A stretch of 47,613 nucleotides of DNA from Mycolicibacterium pyrenivorans (GTDB lineage Bacteria; Actinomycetota; Actinomycetes; Mycobacteriales; Mycobacteriaceae): positions 1 through 47,613 of the forward strand of contig NZ_JACKSH010000248.1 of assembly GCF_025821625.1 (NCBI RefSeq). Reading direction: 5' to 3'. Positions 1 to 8,907 of this stretch are shown in pieces (the first letter of the stretch is position 1; every line of letters begins with the position of its first letter). The position numbers were made by a program, and so were the translations under genes. Below the pieces are notes generated by a model. It saw only the letters and a program-made list of their open reading frames with translations. It had not been told where the DNA came from and made no database searches.

Positions 1-259
1 CCATACCGCCACGGACCGGTGGTGTCGCCGTCGCAGCGGCGACCGCGAGCAACACGGGTGCAGCGGCCGACGCGCCCCCCCGCAGGCCCGCCCACAGTGC
101 CGGCGGGCGCAGCCCCAGCGGGGCCCGGGCCAGCGCAGCCGCCGCGGTGCCGAACGCTGCGTGCGGCGCCGGGTGCCACCGCGACGGAATCCGAGGGGCC
201 ACCGCGCTCCATCCGACGAGCACACCGGCCAGCGTGACCGCGCGAAGTTTGTCGCGCAC
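1..259 (-). CDS. Membrane protein, N-terminal fragment (possible CPBP-type intramembrane protease)
   Basis: A minus-strand frame stays open for 86 codons from a GTG at 259 to the window edge, so only the N-terminus is visible. Its start shares one base with the TAG stop of the upstream hydrolase gene (TAGTG), which is strong evidence for a real, translationally coupled gene. The protein begins VRDKLRAVTLAGVLVGW and is rich in Ala, Leu, Val and Pro, with two likely membrane segments. From memory, mycobacterial neighbours of this hydrolase include a CPBP/CAAX-family membrane protease, but the catalytic motifs would lie outside the window. The family is therefore inferred from context, not seen. 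Confidence 0.5.
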   Translation of the reverse strand, partial: MRDKLRAVTLAGVLVGWSAVAPRIPSRWHPAPHAAFGTAAAALARAPLGLRPPALWAGLRGGASAAAPVLLAVAAATATPPVRGGM

Positions 260-1980
260 TATTGCGCGCCGTCGGCGGACGCGGTCTCCTCCAGGGCGAC
301 GCGGATCCGCTCGGTGTCGGACGCGGTCCACCCTTGCGGCGGGGCGACGCCCGCCCACCCGTCGAGGATGAAGTCGCCGTAGTTGTGTCCGTGCCCACCG
401 GGCATCGTCGCGGCGTTGGTCAGGTCGGCGGCGACCTGCGCGAACGTGATGAACGGATACCACCGCATCGATGCGGTCCGGTCGCGCCCCGGTGGCTCGT
501 CGAGCCAGTCCGGCCGGTTGAACAGCAGGTCCTGCGACCACCAGACGATCGGGTCCGACGAATGCTGCAGGAACAGCACCCTGGTGCCGTCCCACGGCGC
601 TGCGGTATCCCTGGCGATCTGGGCCGCGTCGTTGCCCTGCGAGAACCGCACGGTGCGGCCGTTGTCATACCGCGGCTGGACCTCGGGGGTACCGGGGTCA
701 CGGCGCACCGTGATCGCGTGCCACAGCGGGCTGGGATTGGGCGGGCCGACCCACAGCACCGAGGAGAACCCCATCCTGGAGATGTCGGGCAACCAGTCGA
801 AGGCACCCTGGCCGGCCATCGACCCGAGGCTCTCGCCGTAGAGCAGGAGCCGTGGACGCCGGTCGGCGGGCAACCGTGCCCACCGTTCGTGCACGGCGTC
901 GATCATCATCCGGCCCGATTCCATCGACTTCTGCTGGTCGCCGAGAAACGAAATCCAGCTCGGCAGATACGAATACTGCGCTGCGACGATCGCCGTGTCG
1001 CCGTTGTACATCAGCTCCAGCGCTCTGGCCGCGATCGGGTTGACCCATCCTGTCCCGGTGGTCGGCGCGATGACGAGCACCTCGCGTTCGAAGGCGCCGG
1101 TGCGTTCCAGCTCGCTGAGCAGCACCGCCATTCGGGCTTCGTCGGTGTCGGCGGTCTGCAGACCCACGTAGGCGCGGATCGGCTCCTTGGCGGGTCGCCC
1201 GTTGATCCGGGTCAGTTCGTCGGCGTCCGGTCCACCTGCCACGAAGCTGCGCCCCTGGTATCCCAGCGAGTCCCAGTCGGCGAAAGAGTCTGGGCTGCCC
1301 GATCTTTCGGGTAGGTCAGGCTGGACCACCCCTTCGGCGGTCGTGGTGTTCTGCGGCTGGAACACCCGGTTGGCACCTGCCAGGAAGCCGCGCACCAATA
1401 CGCCGTTGACCAGCGTGATCACCAGCACCACCACGATGGCGGTGCCGATGAAAAGCGCCACCTCGTCGGACAGTCGCCAACGGCGGATGAGGAAGCGGGC
1501 CATCGTCTTGATGATCTCCAGCAACACCCGCGCCACCGCCACGCAGATCGCACCGACCGTCACGGCGATGACGAGGGTGCGAAGATAACCCACCGTGCCG
1601 GGGCCCTGCATACCCATCAGCGCAGACACCTGGCGCTGCCACCCGGCGGCGGGGATCACCATCAGCACGCAGGCGGCGACCGAGATCGCGACGGTGGCCG
1701 CTTTCAGCGCGTAGGACGTGCGTGCCGCCGGCGGCCACCACCGTCGACCCTCCAGCACGAACCGCCGGATCATCTTGGCCACGAACACCCCGATGCCGTA
1801 TCCGATGGCGGCGATGAGGCCGCCGATCAGGCCCTGGAACAGCCAATCCCTCGGAAGCAGCGAAGGGGTCATCGACAGGCAGAAGAACAGCGCGCCGAAG
1901 CCGATTCCGGTGAAGTCCAGGCGCAGCAGACTCCACGCCCAGAGATGGAGGCGGGGTGTCGGGGGCGCCTGCGAGGTCAC
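259..1980 (-). CDS. Alpha/beta hydrolase with N-terminal membrane domain
   Basis: A 573-residue protein with four to five hydrophobic segments in residues 20-200 followed by a soluble hydrolase domain from about 235. This matches the two-part mycobacterial Abhydrolase_9 family. The nucleophile elbow is GESLG with Ser384. An acid (Asp476 in HSSDPIVWW) and a histidine (H530 or H532 in GGHGHNYGD) complete a likely triad. The substrate is unknown; a membrane-associated lipid or ester is an inference. The frame is open further upstream, but GTG at 1980 is chosen because it overlaps the purL stop as GTGA. It is probably the fourth gene of the pepC-VOC-purL operon. Confidence 0.85.
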   Translation of the reverse strand: MTSQAPPTPRLHLWAWSLLRLDFTGIGFGALFFCLSMTPSLLPRDWLFQGLIGGLIAAIGYGIGVFVAKMIRRFVLEGRRWWPPAARTSYALKAATVAISVAACVLMVIPAAGWQRQVSALMGMQGPGTVGYLRTLVIAVTVGAICVAVARVLLEIIKTMARFLIRRWRLSDEVALFIGTAIVVVLVITLVNGVLVRGFLAGANRVFQPQNTTTAEGVVQPDLPERSGSPDSFADWDSLGYQGRSFVAGGPDADELTRINGRPAKEPIRAYVGLQTADTDEARMAVLLSELERTGAFEREVLVIAPTTGTGWVNPIAARALELMYNGDTAIVAAQYSYLPSWISFLGDQQKSMESGRMMIDAVHERWARLPADRRPRLLLYGESLGSMAGQGAFDWLPDISRMGFSSVLWVGPPNPSPLWHAITVRRDPGTPEVQPRYDNGRTVRFSQGNDAAQIARDTAAPWDGTRVLFLQHSSDPIVWWSQDLLFNRPDWLDEPPGRDRTASMRWYPFITFAQVAADLTNAATMPGGHGHNYGDFILDGWAGVAPPQGWTASDTERIRVALEETASADGAQ

Positions 1981-4295
1981 CCGAACAACCCGGGAAGCAC
2001 GCCCTCCGACGTGCGCCGCAACTCCTCCAGGGTCACCGTGAACAAGCCCTGCACCTCGACGGCCGCCGCGCCGCCCTCGGGCCCCTGATCGACGACGCCG
2101 ATGCGGGCGGCGGGCAGGCCACGCGCCTGGCACATCGCGGTGAACCTGCTCTCCTCCGTCCGGGGCACCGCGACGAGCACCCGGCCCGACGACTCGCTGA
2201 ACAAGAAGACAAACGGAGCCGTGCCTTCTTGCCACCCGTCGGGAAGCACGATGCGGCAACCGGTTTCGCCGGTCAGCGCGGCCTCGACGACCGCCTGGAT
2301 CAGCCCGCCCTCGGACAGGTCGTGCGCGGCGGACACCAGGCCGTCGCGGGACGCGGCGGTGAGCACCTCGGCGAGAAGCCGTTCCCTCTCGAGGTCCACC
2401 GCGGGCGGCAGGCCGCCGAGGTGGTCGGCGGTGACCTGTGCCCAGATCGAGCCGTCGAACTCGTCGCGGGTGTCGCCGAGCAGGATCAGCGTCTCGCCGG
2501 GCTCCGAACCGAGTCCGGTGGGGATGCGCCGCTTGACGTCATCGATGACACCGAGCACGCCGACGACCGGTGTTGGCAGGATCGGCGTGGTCCCCGTCTG
2601 GTTGTAGAAGCTGACGTTTCCACCGGTGACCGGAATGCCAAGTGCCGCAGCACCGTCGGCGAGACCACGGACCGCCTGCGAGAACTGCCACATCACACCC
2701 GGGTCCTCTGGGGAGCCGAAGTTCAGACAGTTGGTCACCGCGACCGGGGTGGCTCCGGTGACGGCGACGTTGCGGTACGCCTCGGCCAGGGCAAGCTGGG
2801 CGCCTGCGTAGGGATCGAGCGCCGTGTAGCGGCCCGAGGCGTCGGTGGAGATGGCGATGCCGCGGCCCGATTCCTCGTCGACGCGCAGCACGCCGCCGTC
2901 GGCGTTCTCGGCCAGCACGGTGTTGCCGCGCACGTAGCGGTCGTACTGCTCGGTGATGAACGCGCGACTGCACAGATGCGGGCTGCCGACCATCGCGAGC
3001 AGCGTGGCGCGCAGCTCGTCCCCGCTCGACGGTCGAGGCAGCGACGCCGAGGTGTCCGCGTTGAGCGCATCCTGGGTGTCGGGTCGCTGCACGGGCCGTT
3101 CATAGACGGGACCCTCGTGCGCGACGGTGCGTGGCGGCACGTCGACGACGGTCTCGCCGTGCCAGGTGATCTCGAGGCGGTCGCCGTCGGTGACCTCACC
3201 GATGACGGTGGCCAGCACCTCCCACTTGCGGCACACCGCGAGGAAAGCCTCGACGTTTTCCGGGGTGACCACCGCGCACATGCGTTCCTGGGACTCGCTG
3301 GAGAGGATCTCGGCGGGCGTCATATTGGTCGCCCGCAGCGGCACCGTGTCCAACTCGACCCTCATGCCGCCGTCGCCAGCAGACGCGAGTTCGGAAGTGG
3401 CACAGGACAATCCAGCGCCCCCCAGATCTTGGATGCCGACCACGAGGTCGTTGGCGTACAACTCGAGGCAGCACTCGATGAGCACCTTCTCGGTGAACGG
3501 GTCACCGACCTGGACGCTGGGCAGCTTCTTGCGTCCGGCGCCGCTCTCGTCGCCGCCGAAGGTTTCCGACGCCAGCACCGACACGCCGCCGATCCCGTCG
3601 AGACCGGTGCGGGCACCGAACAGGATGATCTTGTTGCCGGTCCCGGACGCGAACGCCAGGTGCAGATCCTCTTTGCGCAGCACTCCGACGCACAGCGCGT
3701 TCACCAGCGGATTGCCCGCATAGCTGGCGTCGAACACCGTCTCACCGCCGATGTTCGGCAATCCCAGCGAGTTTCCGTAACCGCCGACGCCGCGCACCAC
3801 ACCGTCGAGGACTCGCCGGGTGTCGGGAGCGTCGGCGGCGCCGAACCGCAACTGGTCCATGACGGCGACCGGGCGGGCGCCCATCGCCATGATGTCGCGG
3901 ACGATGCCGCCCACTCCGGTGGCGGCGCCCTGGTAGGGCTCGATGTAGGACGGGTGGTTGTGGGACTCCACCTTGAAGGTGGCCGCCCACCCGTCGCCGA
4001 TGTCGACGACGCCGGCGTTCTCGCCGATACCGGCGAGCATCGCCTCGCGCATCTTCTCGGTGGTGGTCTCGCCGAAGTACCGCAGATGCACCTTCGAGGA
4101 CTTGTAGGAGCAGTGTTCGCTCCACATCACCGAGTACATGGCCAACTCGGCGTCGGTGGGCCGACGACCGAGGATGTCGCGGATCCGCTCGTACTCGTCG
4201 TCCTTGAGCCCCAGCTCACGGAAGGGCTGGGGGTGGTCGGGAGTGGCGGCGGCGTGCTCTACGGTGTCTACCTCTTGGGTCAGCCCAGATGTCAC
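1977..4295 (-). CDS. purL: Phosphoribosylformylglycinamidine synthase subunit PurL
   Basis: This is the large subunit of FGAM synthase, which catalyses the fourth step of de novo purine synthesis: ATP-dependent amidation of FGAR. At 772 residues it is the small PurL type that works with separate PurS and PurQ subunits, both encoded at 7949-8871. Visible signatures are MWSEHCSYKSSK near the N-terminus, a VESHNHPS block, and the duplicated AIR-synthase-like halves with GGETVFD and GGNVSFYNQT. The start is GTG at 4295. It lies 26 bases after the VOC gene on the same strand and its stop overlaps the next gene by four bases. Cytoplasmic. Confidence 0.98.
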   Translation of the reverse strand: MTSGLTQEVDTVEHAAATPDHPQPFRELGLKDDEYERIRDILGRRPTDAELAMYSVMWSEHCSYKSSKVHLRYFGETTTEKMREAMLAGIGENAGVVDIGDGWAATFKVESHNHPSYIEPYQGAATGVGGIVRDIMAMGARPVAVMDQLRFGAADAPDTRRVLDGVVRGVGGYGNSLGLPNIGGETVFDASYAGNPLVNALCVGVLRKEDLHLAFASGTGNKIILFGARTGLDGIGGVSVLASETFGGDESGAGRKKLPSVQVGDPFTEKVLIECCLELYANDLVVGIQDLGGAGLSCATSELASAGDGGMRVELDTVPLRATNMTPAEILSSESQERMCAVVTPENVEAFLAVCRKWEVLATVIGEVTDGDRLEITWHGETVVDVPPRTVAHEGPVYERPVQRPDTQDALNADTSASLPRPSSGDELRATLLAMVGSPHLCSRAFITEQYDRYVRGNTVLAENADGGVLRVDEESGRGIAISTDASGRYTALDPYAGAQLALAEAYRNVAVTGATPVAVTNCLNFGSPEDPGVMWQFSQAVRGLADGAAALGIPVTGGNVSFYNQTGTTPILPTPVVGVLGVIDDVKRRIPTGLGSEPGETLILLGDTRDEFDGSIWAQVTADHLGGLPPAVDLERERLLAEVLTAASRDGLVSAAHDLSEGGLIQAVVEAALTGETGCRIVLPDGWQEGTAPFVFLFSESSGRVLVAVPRTEESRFTAMCQARGLPAARIGVVDQGPEGGAAAVEVQGLFTVTLEELRRTSEGVLPGLFG

Positions 4296-4321
4296 GCAGA
4301 CAGTTTACGGTTCGCGACCGG

Positions 4322-4669
4322 TCATCCCCCGGCGACGCAGAAGGCGTTGCCCTCGGGATCGGCCAGCACCACCCAGTCGAACTCCGGCCCGAAGCTGTGC
4401 CGCCCCGTCTCCCGAGCCCCGAGACCGACCAGGCGGGCCACCTCGGCGTCCTTGTCGGCGGAGTGGAAATCGAGGTGCACCTTGTTCTTCCCGGGCGTCG
4501 GGTCGGGAACCTTCTGGAACCCCAACGCCGGCCCGCCCTCCCGGGCGACCATCACGAAATCGCCTGGGGCAACCGCGTTCACCTCACCGCCGACGGCCTT
4601 TGACCACCAATCGGCCAGGCCGTCGGGATCGACACAATCGATGGTGATCATCGCTACATCAAGTGACAT
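4322..4669 (-). CDS. VOC (glyoxalase/bleomycin resistance fold) protein
   Basis: A 115-residue single-module vicinal-oxygen-chelate protein. The fold signature is a beta-alpha-beta start (MITIDCVDPDGLADWW), then KVHLDFHSADKD carrying a candidate metal-ligand His, and a terminal DPEGNAFCVAG strand. Such proteins bind or transform small molecules through a metal site formed between two modules; here the substrate is unknown. It sits 14 bases after pepC and 26 bases before purL on the same strand, so it is probably cotranscribed with both. The same order is found in M. tuberculosis (Rv0800, Rv0801, purL) as I remember it. Confidence 0.9.
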   Translation of the reverse strand: MSLDVAMITIDCVDPDGLADWWSKAVGGEVNAVAPGDFVMVAREGGPALGFQKVPDPTPGKNKVHLDFHSADKDAEVARLVGLGARETGRHSFGPEFDWVVLADPEGNAFCVAGG

Positions 4670-4683
4670 GCCCAGACCCTAAA

Positions 4684-5952
4684 TCAGCCCGGTGACAGAA
4701 AGGCCGCGAGTGCGGCCGAATAGTCGGCGACATCGGCGGCGCCCATCACCTCGCGGGCGGAGTGCATCGCCAGTTGCGCCGCCCCGACGTCGACGGTGGG
4801 GATTCCGGTCCGCGCCGCGGTCATCGGCCCGACCGTCGATCCGCAGGGAAGGTCGGCGCGGTGCTCATAACGCTGCAGGGGCACCCCCGCCTGTGCGCAG
4901 GCCAGGGCGAACGCCGCCGCGGTCCGGCCGTCGGTGGCGTAGCGCAGATTGGGCTGCACTTTCAGCACCGGACCGCCGTTGACCTCGATCAGGTGTCCCG
5001 GCTCGTGGCGATCCGGGTAGTTCGGATGGGTGGCGTGGGCCATGTCACCGGAGGCGACCATCGACTCGGGCAGCCGGCGCAGGAAGTCCTCCCGCCCGCC
5101 CCCGGCAGCCAGCGTGATCCGCTCCAGCACCGTCAGCAGCAGCTCGGACTGGGCGCCGTGGTCGGACTGCGACCCGACCTCCTCGTGGTCGAAGAGCACC
5201 AGCACCGGGACCACGTCGGGTGCGGCTGCCGCCCCCAGGAACGCCTCCAACCCCGCGTAACACGTCGCCTGGTTGTCCAGCCGGGGCGCGCTGACCAGCT
5301 CGCCGTCGACGCCGGCCAGCCGCGACGGGTTGATGTCGTGCGTCATCAGGTCGAAGCCGAGCACATCGTCGGCACCGGCACCGGCGCGCGCCGCCACGTA
5401 GGCCAGGAAGGACCTCGCCTCGGTACCGACGCCCCAGACGGCGTTGACGTGCCGCTGCGGGTTCAGCTCGACGCCCTTGCGATCCTCGGCGAGGTGGATC
5501 GCCAGTTGGGGCACCCGCAGGATCGGCTCGTCGATCCTGATCAGGTGGTGCTCGACGGTGTTGCCGGTCCGGACCGAGAGCCTGCCGCTGAGCCCCAGGT
5601 CGCGGTCCAGCCAGGAGTTCAGCCAGGCCCCGCCGTAGGGCTGCAGCGCCACCACCTGCCATCCGGAGACGAACCGGTCCGGGTGCTGCTTGACCCTCAG
5701 GTTGGGGCTGTCGGTGTGGGCACCGACGATACGAAAGGGCCCAGGGGTTCCGGCGGGGTCGTCGGTCGACCGCCACGCGATCAGCGACCCGGACCGCACC
5801 GTGAAGTGGTCCCCCGAAGCGGGCCACGGGTCACTCTCGGACAGTTCGGTGAACCCCGCGGCGAGCAGTCTCGCCGCGGCTGTTTCACAGACGTGGAACG
5901 GCGACGGCGACGCGTCGATGAACTCGCAGAGGCCCAGCGGAGTCGCAGACAT
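4684..5952 (-). CDS. pepC: M18 family aminopeptidase
   Basis: A 422-residue zinc aminopeptidase of family M18, which removes N-terminal residues (often acidic) from peptides in the cytoplasm. The two-metal centre is visible: GAHTDSPNLRVK (H79, D81), the DHEEVGSQSDHGAQS block carrying the catalytic Glu pair, a later Asp in SGDMAHATHPNYPDRHEP, and a C-terminal MHSAREVMG with the last His. The length is normal for the family. It is the first gene of a minus-strand unit leading into purL and is divergent from the peroxidase gene, with only 52 bases between them. The symbol follows M. tuberculosis usage; apeB is the other common name. Confidence 0.93.
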   Translation of the reverse strand: MSATPLGLCEFIDASPSPFHVCETAAARLLAAGFTELSESDPWPASGDHFTVRSGSLIAWRSTDDPAGTPGPFRIVGAHTDSPNLRVKQHPDRFVSGWQVVALQPYGGAWLNSWLDRDLGLSGRLSVRTGNTVEHHLIRIDEPILRVPQLAIHLAEDRKGVELNPQRHVNAVWGVGTEARSFLAYVAARAGAGADDVLGFDLMTHDINPSRLAGVDGELVSAPRLDNQATCYAGLEAFLGAAAAPDVVPVLVLFDHEEVGSQSDHGAQSELLLTVLERITLAAGGGREDFLRRLPESMVASGDMAHATHPNYPDRHEPGHLIEVNGGPVLKVQPNLRYATDGRTAAAFALACAQAGVPLQRYEHRADLPCGSTVGPMTAARTGIPTVDVGAAQLAMHSAREVMGAADVADYSAALAAFLSPG

Positions 5953-6004
5953 GGTTATCCATCTTCGTCGATCATCGTTGGTGATCTTGATCTAGGGTCA
6001 GACG

Positions 6005-7033
6005 GTGCCCGCACCTTCGCCCCAGCCGGTCCTCGCGCCGCTGACACCGGCGGCCATCTTCCTGGTGGCGACCATCGACGAGGGTGGCGAGCAGACCGTT
6101 CACGAGGCGCTCGGCGACATCTCCGGGCTGGTGCGGGCGATCGGCTTTCGAGATCCGACCAAGCGGCTGTCGGTGGTGACGTCGATCGGGTCCGAGGCCT
6201 GGGATCGGCTGTTCTCCGGACCCCGCCCCGCCGAGTTGCATCCGTTCATCGAGATCGACGGCGGCCGCCACCACGCCCCGTCGACGCCCGGGGACGTGCT
6301 GTTCCACATCCGCGCCGAGTCGATGGATGTCTGCTTCGAGCTGGCGACCAAGCTCGTCGACGCGATGGGCGCGATCACCGTGGTCGACGAGACGCACGGG
6401 TTCAAGTTCTTCGACAACCGCGACCTGCTCGGCTTCGTCGACGGCACGGAGAACCCCGATGGCCCGCTGGCCGACAGCGCCACCCAGATCGGTGACGAAG
6501 ATCCCGACTTCGCGGGCGGCTGCTATGTGCACGTGCAGAAGTACGTGCACGACATGCCTTCCTGGAACTCGCTGTCGACCGAAGAACAGGAACGGGTGAT
6601 CGGCCGCACCAAGCTCGACGACATCGAACTCGACGACGCCGAGCAGCCCGCGAATTCGCATGTGGCGCTGAACGTGATCACCGACGAGGATGGCAACGAG
6701 CTGAAGATCGTGCGGCACAACATGCCGTTCGGCGAGGTCGGCAAGGGTGAGTTCGGCACCTACTTCATCGGTTACTCGCGAACGGCCGCGGTCACCGAGC
6801 GGATGCTGCGCAACATGTTCATCGGCGACCCGCCCGGCAACACCGATCGGGTCCTTGACTTCTCCACCGCCGTCACCGGATCGATGTTCTTCACGCCGAT
6901 CGCGGATTTCCTCGATGACCCACCGCCCCATCCGGATTCGGCCACCGAGGACGACGCACCGGCGATCACGGTGGCTCCCGTGAGCAGCAACGGATCGCTG
7001 GCGATAGGCAGCCTGAAAGGACAACCGCAATGA
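6005..7033 (+). CDS. dyp: DyP-type peroxidase with encapsulin cargo peptide
   Basis: A 342-residue dye-decolourising haem peroxidase (B type). The diagnostic GFVDG motif is at 143-147 with distal Asp146. A likely proximal haem His219 lies in NSHVALN, and the distal Arg region is IVRHNMPFG. Residues 300-327 form an acidic, proline-rich linker, followed by SSNGSLAIGSLKG at about 328-339. That tail is the conserved encapsulin cargo-loading peptide, so the enzyme should be packaged inside the shell encoded by the next gene. The start is GTG at 6005 with AGGG about eight bases upstream. Its stop overlaps the encapsulin ATG (ATGA). Role: peroxide-dependent oxidation, probably stress defence. Confidence 0.96.
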   Translation: MPAPSPQPVLAPLTPAAIFLVATIDEGGEQTVHEALGDISGLVRAIGFRDPTKRLSVVTSIGSEAWDRLFSGPRPAELHPFIEIDGGRHHAPSTPGDVLFHIRAESMDVCFELATKLVDAMGAITVVDETHGFKFFDNRDLLGFVDGTENPDGPLADSATQIGDEDPDFAGGCYVHVQKYVHDMPSWNSLSTEEQERVIGRTKLDDIELDDAEQPANSHVALNVITDEDGNELKIVRHNMPFGEVGKGEFGTYFIGYSRTAAVTERMLRNMFIGDPPGNTDRVLDFSTAVTGSMFFTPIADFLDDPPPHPDSATEDDAPAITVAPVSSNGSLAIGSLKGQPQ

Positions 7034-7827
7034 ACAACCTGTACCGGGAACTGGCGCCGATCACCGACGTCGCGTGGGCGGAGATCGAGCAGGAGGCGAC
7101 GCGCACGTTCAAGCGTCACATCGCCGGCCGCCGAGTGGTCGACGTCAGCGATCCGGGTGGGCCGGTGACCGCCGCGGTGAGCACGGGACACCTCGTCGAT
7201 GTCGCGGCCCCCGGTGACGGTGTGGTGGCCCACCTGCGCGACGCCCGCCCGTTGGTGAGGCTGCGGGTGCCGTTCACCGTGAACCGGATCGACATCGACG
7301 ACGTGGAACGTGGATCGCAGGATTCGGACTGGGATCCGGTCAAAGACGCGGCCAAGAAGCTGGCCTTCATCGAGGACCGGGCCATCTTCGAGGGTTACGA
7401 TGCCGCCCACATCGGCGGCATCCGCAAGTGCAGTTCCAACACCGCACTCGCGCTTCCCGACGATCCCAGCGAGATCCCGGACGTGATCAGCCAGGCGCTG
7501 TCGGAGCTTCGACTGGCCGGTGTCGACGGGCCGTACAGCGTGCTGCTGTCGGCCGACATCTACACCCAGGTCAGCGAGTCCACCGCGCACGGTTATCCGA
7601 TCCGCGAGCACATCAACCGACTGGTCGACGGTGACATCATCTGGGCGCCCGCCATCGACGGTGCTTTCGTGTTGTCCACCCGCGGAGGCGATTTCGACCT
7701 GCAACTGGGCACCGACGTGTCGATCGGCTATCTGTCCCACGATGCCGACGCCGTGCAGTTGTACCTCGAGGAGACGATGACGTTCCTGTGCTACACCGCC
7801 GAGGCCTCGGTCGCCCTGTCCGCCTAG
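7030..7827 (+). CDS. enc: Family 1 encapsulin shell protein
   Basis: A 265-residue HK97-fold protein of typical family 1 encapsulin length and start (MNNLYRELAPITDVAWAEIE). Later blocks include EDRAIFEGY and KCSSNTALALP, and a beta-rich C-terminus. Sixty copies usually assemble into a nanocompartment of about 24 nm. The ortholog in M. tuberculosis is Rv0798c (CFP29). The gene overlaps the peroxidase gene by four bases (ATGA), giving a fixed shell-cargo pair. It is convergent with purQ, with 121 bases between them that hold palindromes. Confidence 0.97.
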   Translation: MNNLYRELAPITDVAWAEIEQEATRTFKRHIAGRRVVDVSDPGGPVTAAVSTGHLVDVAAPGDGVVAHLRDARPLVRLRVPFTVNRIDIDDVERGSQDSDWDPVKDAAKKLAFIEDRAIFEGYDAAHIGGIRKCSSNTALALPDDPSEIPDVISQALSELRLAGVDGPYSVLLSADIYTQVSESTAHGYPIREHINRLVDGDIIWAPAIDGAFVLSTRGGDFDLQLGTDVSIGYLSHDADAVQLYLEETMTFLCYTAEASVALSA

Positions 7828-7837
7828 TCATTCGCTC

Positions 7838-7908
7838 CGCGAGCTCGCGCGTTTGCACGCTGACACGCCGCATTCAATGGCATTTCGCGCATGCTCGCGG
7901 CTCGCGAG
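7838..7908. terminator. Palindromes between convergent enc and purQ (possible terminator)
   Basis: Two GC-rich dyads lie between these convergent genes. One is a perfect 12-base palindrome CGCGAGCTCGCG at 7838-7849. The other is a hairpin CTCGCG-gct-CGCGAG at 7894-7908. Neither has a T-run, but mycobacterial terminators often lack one. A bidirectional terminator is the most economical reading, not proven. Confidence 0.35.
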
Positions 7909-7948
7909 GGTGACGACCGTGACCAGAGCGATGACCGTGACGGAGGGC

Positions 7949-8623
7949 TCAGGACACCAAAACTGCGTCCAGCGCGGAGTAGAAGATCCCTAGGCCGTCG
8001 TCGGACGGGCCGGTCAGCGCCTCGGTGGCGTGCTCGGGGTGTGGCATCAGACCGACGACGCGGCCGTCAGCCGAGCTGATGCCCGCGATGTCCCGCATCG
8101 AGCCGTTGATGTTGTCGCGGTAGCGGAAGACCACCCGGCCCTCGCCCTCGAGTTCGTCGAGCACGTTCGCGCTCGCGACATAGCGGCCCTCGCCGGATTT
8201 CAGCGGCACCAGCAGGTCGGCCCCCTGCTCGTAGCGCGTCGTCCACGCCGAGGAGTTGGAGGCGACCTCGAGCCACACGTCGCGGCACACGAAGTGCAGG
8301 TTGGCGTTGCGGGTCAACGCGCCGGGAAGCAGACCGGCCTCGCAGAGCACCTGAAACCCGTTGCAGATCCCCAGCACCGGCATACCGCGGCCTGCGGCGG
8401 CGACGACCTCGCCCATCACCGGAGCGAACCGCGCGATCGCCCCGCAGCGCAGGTAGTCGCCGTAGGAGAAGCCGCCGGGAACCACCACCGCGTCGACGCC
8501 CTTGAGGTCGGCGTCGGCGTGCCAGAGGCTCACCGCTTCGGCGCCGGCCAGCCGCACGGCGCGCGCGGCGTCGATGTCGTCGAGCGTGCCCGGGAATGTG
8601 ATGACCCCCACACGGGCGCTCAC
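7949..8623 (-). CDS. purQ: Phosphoribosylformylglycinamidine synthase subunit PurQ
   Basis: The glutaminase subunit of FGAM synthase supplies ammonia to PurL. It is a 224-residue class I glutamine amidotransferase. The nucleophile is Cys87 in LGICNGFQ, with His195 and Glu197 in MPHPEHATE. The N-terminus RVGVITFPGTLDD and the oxyanion region VVPGGFSYGDYLR are typical of PurQ. The start overlaps the purS stop by four bases (8620-8623), so the two subunits are translated together. purL is about 3.6 kb away on the same strand, separated by the plus-strand peroxidase-encapsulin pair. Confidence 0.98.
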   Translation of the reverse strand: MSARVGVITFPGTLDDIDAARAVRLAGAEAVSLWHADADLKGVDAVVVPGGFSYGDYLRCGAIARFAPVMGEVVAAAGRGMPVLGICNGFQVLCEAGLLPGALTRNANLHFVCRDVWLEVASNSSAWTTRYEQGADLLVPLKSGEGRYVASANVLDELEGEGRVVFRYRDNINGSMRDIAGISSADGRVVGLMPHPEHATEALTGPSDDGLGIFYSALDAVLVS

Positions 8624-8871
8624 GCGTTCTCCTCCGAGGCTTCCCTGGTGACCGTCCAGTCCTCGATGACGGTGTTGGCGAGAAGCGATTCGGCGATCTC
8701 GGCGAGCTTGCCGTCGTCGATGTCGTCGGCGACTTCCAGCTCGAATCGCTTGCCCTGCCGCACATCTGAGATGCCGTCGAAGCCCAGCCGGCCGAGGGCG
8801 CCGACGATGGCCTGCCCCTGCGGGTCGAGGATCTCGGTCTTCGGCATGACGTGTACCACCACTTTTGCCAC
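8620..8871 (-). CDS. purS: Phosphoribosylformylglycinamidine synthase subunit PurS
   Basis: A small PurS subunit of 83 residues that bridges PurL and PurQ in the FGAM synthase complex. The family core VVVHVMPKTEILDPQGQA is at the N-terminus and GISDVRQGKRFELEV follows. GTG at 8871 gives VAKVVVHVMP, matching the usual family start. An in-frame GTG at 8880 would add three residues and has AGGT closer upstream, so the start is uncertain by nine bases. It overlaps purQ by four bases and follows a secreted-protein gene by fewer than 40 bases on the same strand. Confidence 0.95.
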   Translation of the reverse strand: MAKVVVHVMPKTEILDPQGQAIVGALGRLGFDGISDVRQGKRFELEVADDIDDGKLAEIAESLLANTVIEDWTVTREASEENA

Positions 8872-8907
8872 GACGATCACTCTACCTGCGGTGACTTCGT
8901 TGCCGTG

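Noticed and set aside
1956..4682. A 908-codon open frame on the plus strand opposite purL and the VOC gene
   Set aside because: It is antisense to two certain genes, is extremely rich in Arg, Gly and His, and shows no family motif. Long antisense frames are normal in such GC-rich coding DNA.
5953..6004. A regulator site in the pepC/peroxidase divergent gap
   Set aside because: TAGGGT resembles a -10 box but overlaps the ribosome site, and the GATC repeats have no clear symmetry; nothing firm can be called.
4762..6495. A 577-codon plus-strand frame across pepC and the start of the peroxidase gene
   Set aside because: It crosses two real genes in other frames and has shadow-type composition with no recognisable domain.
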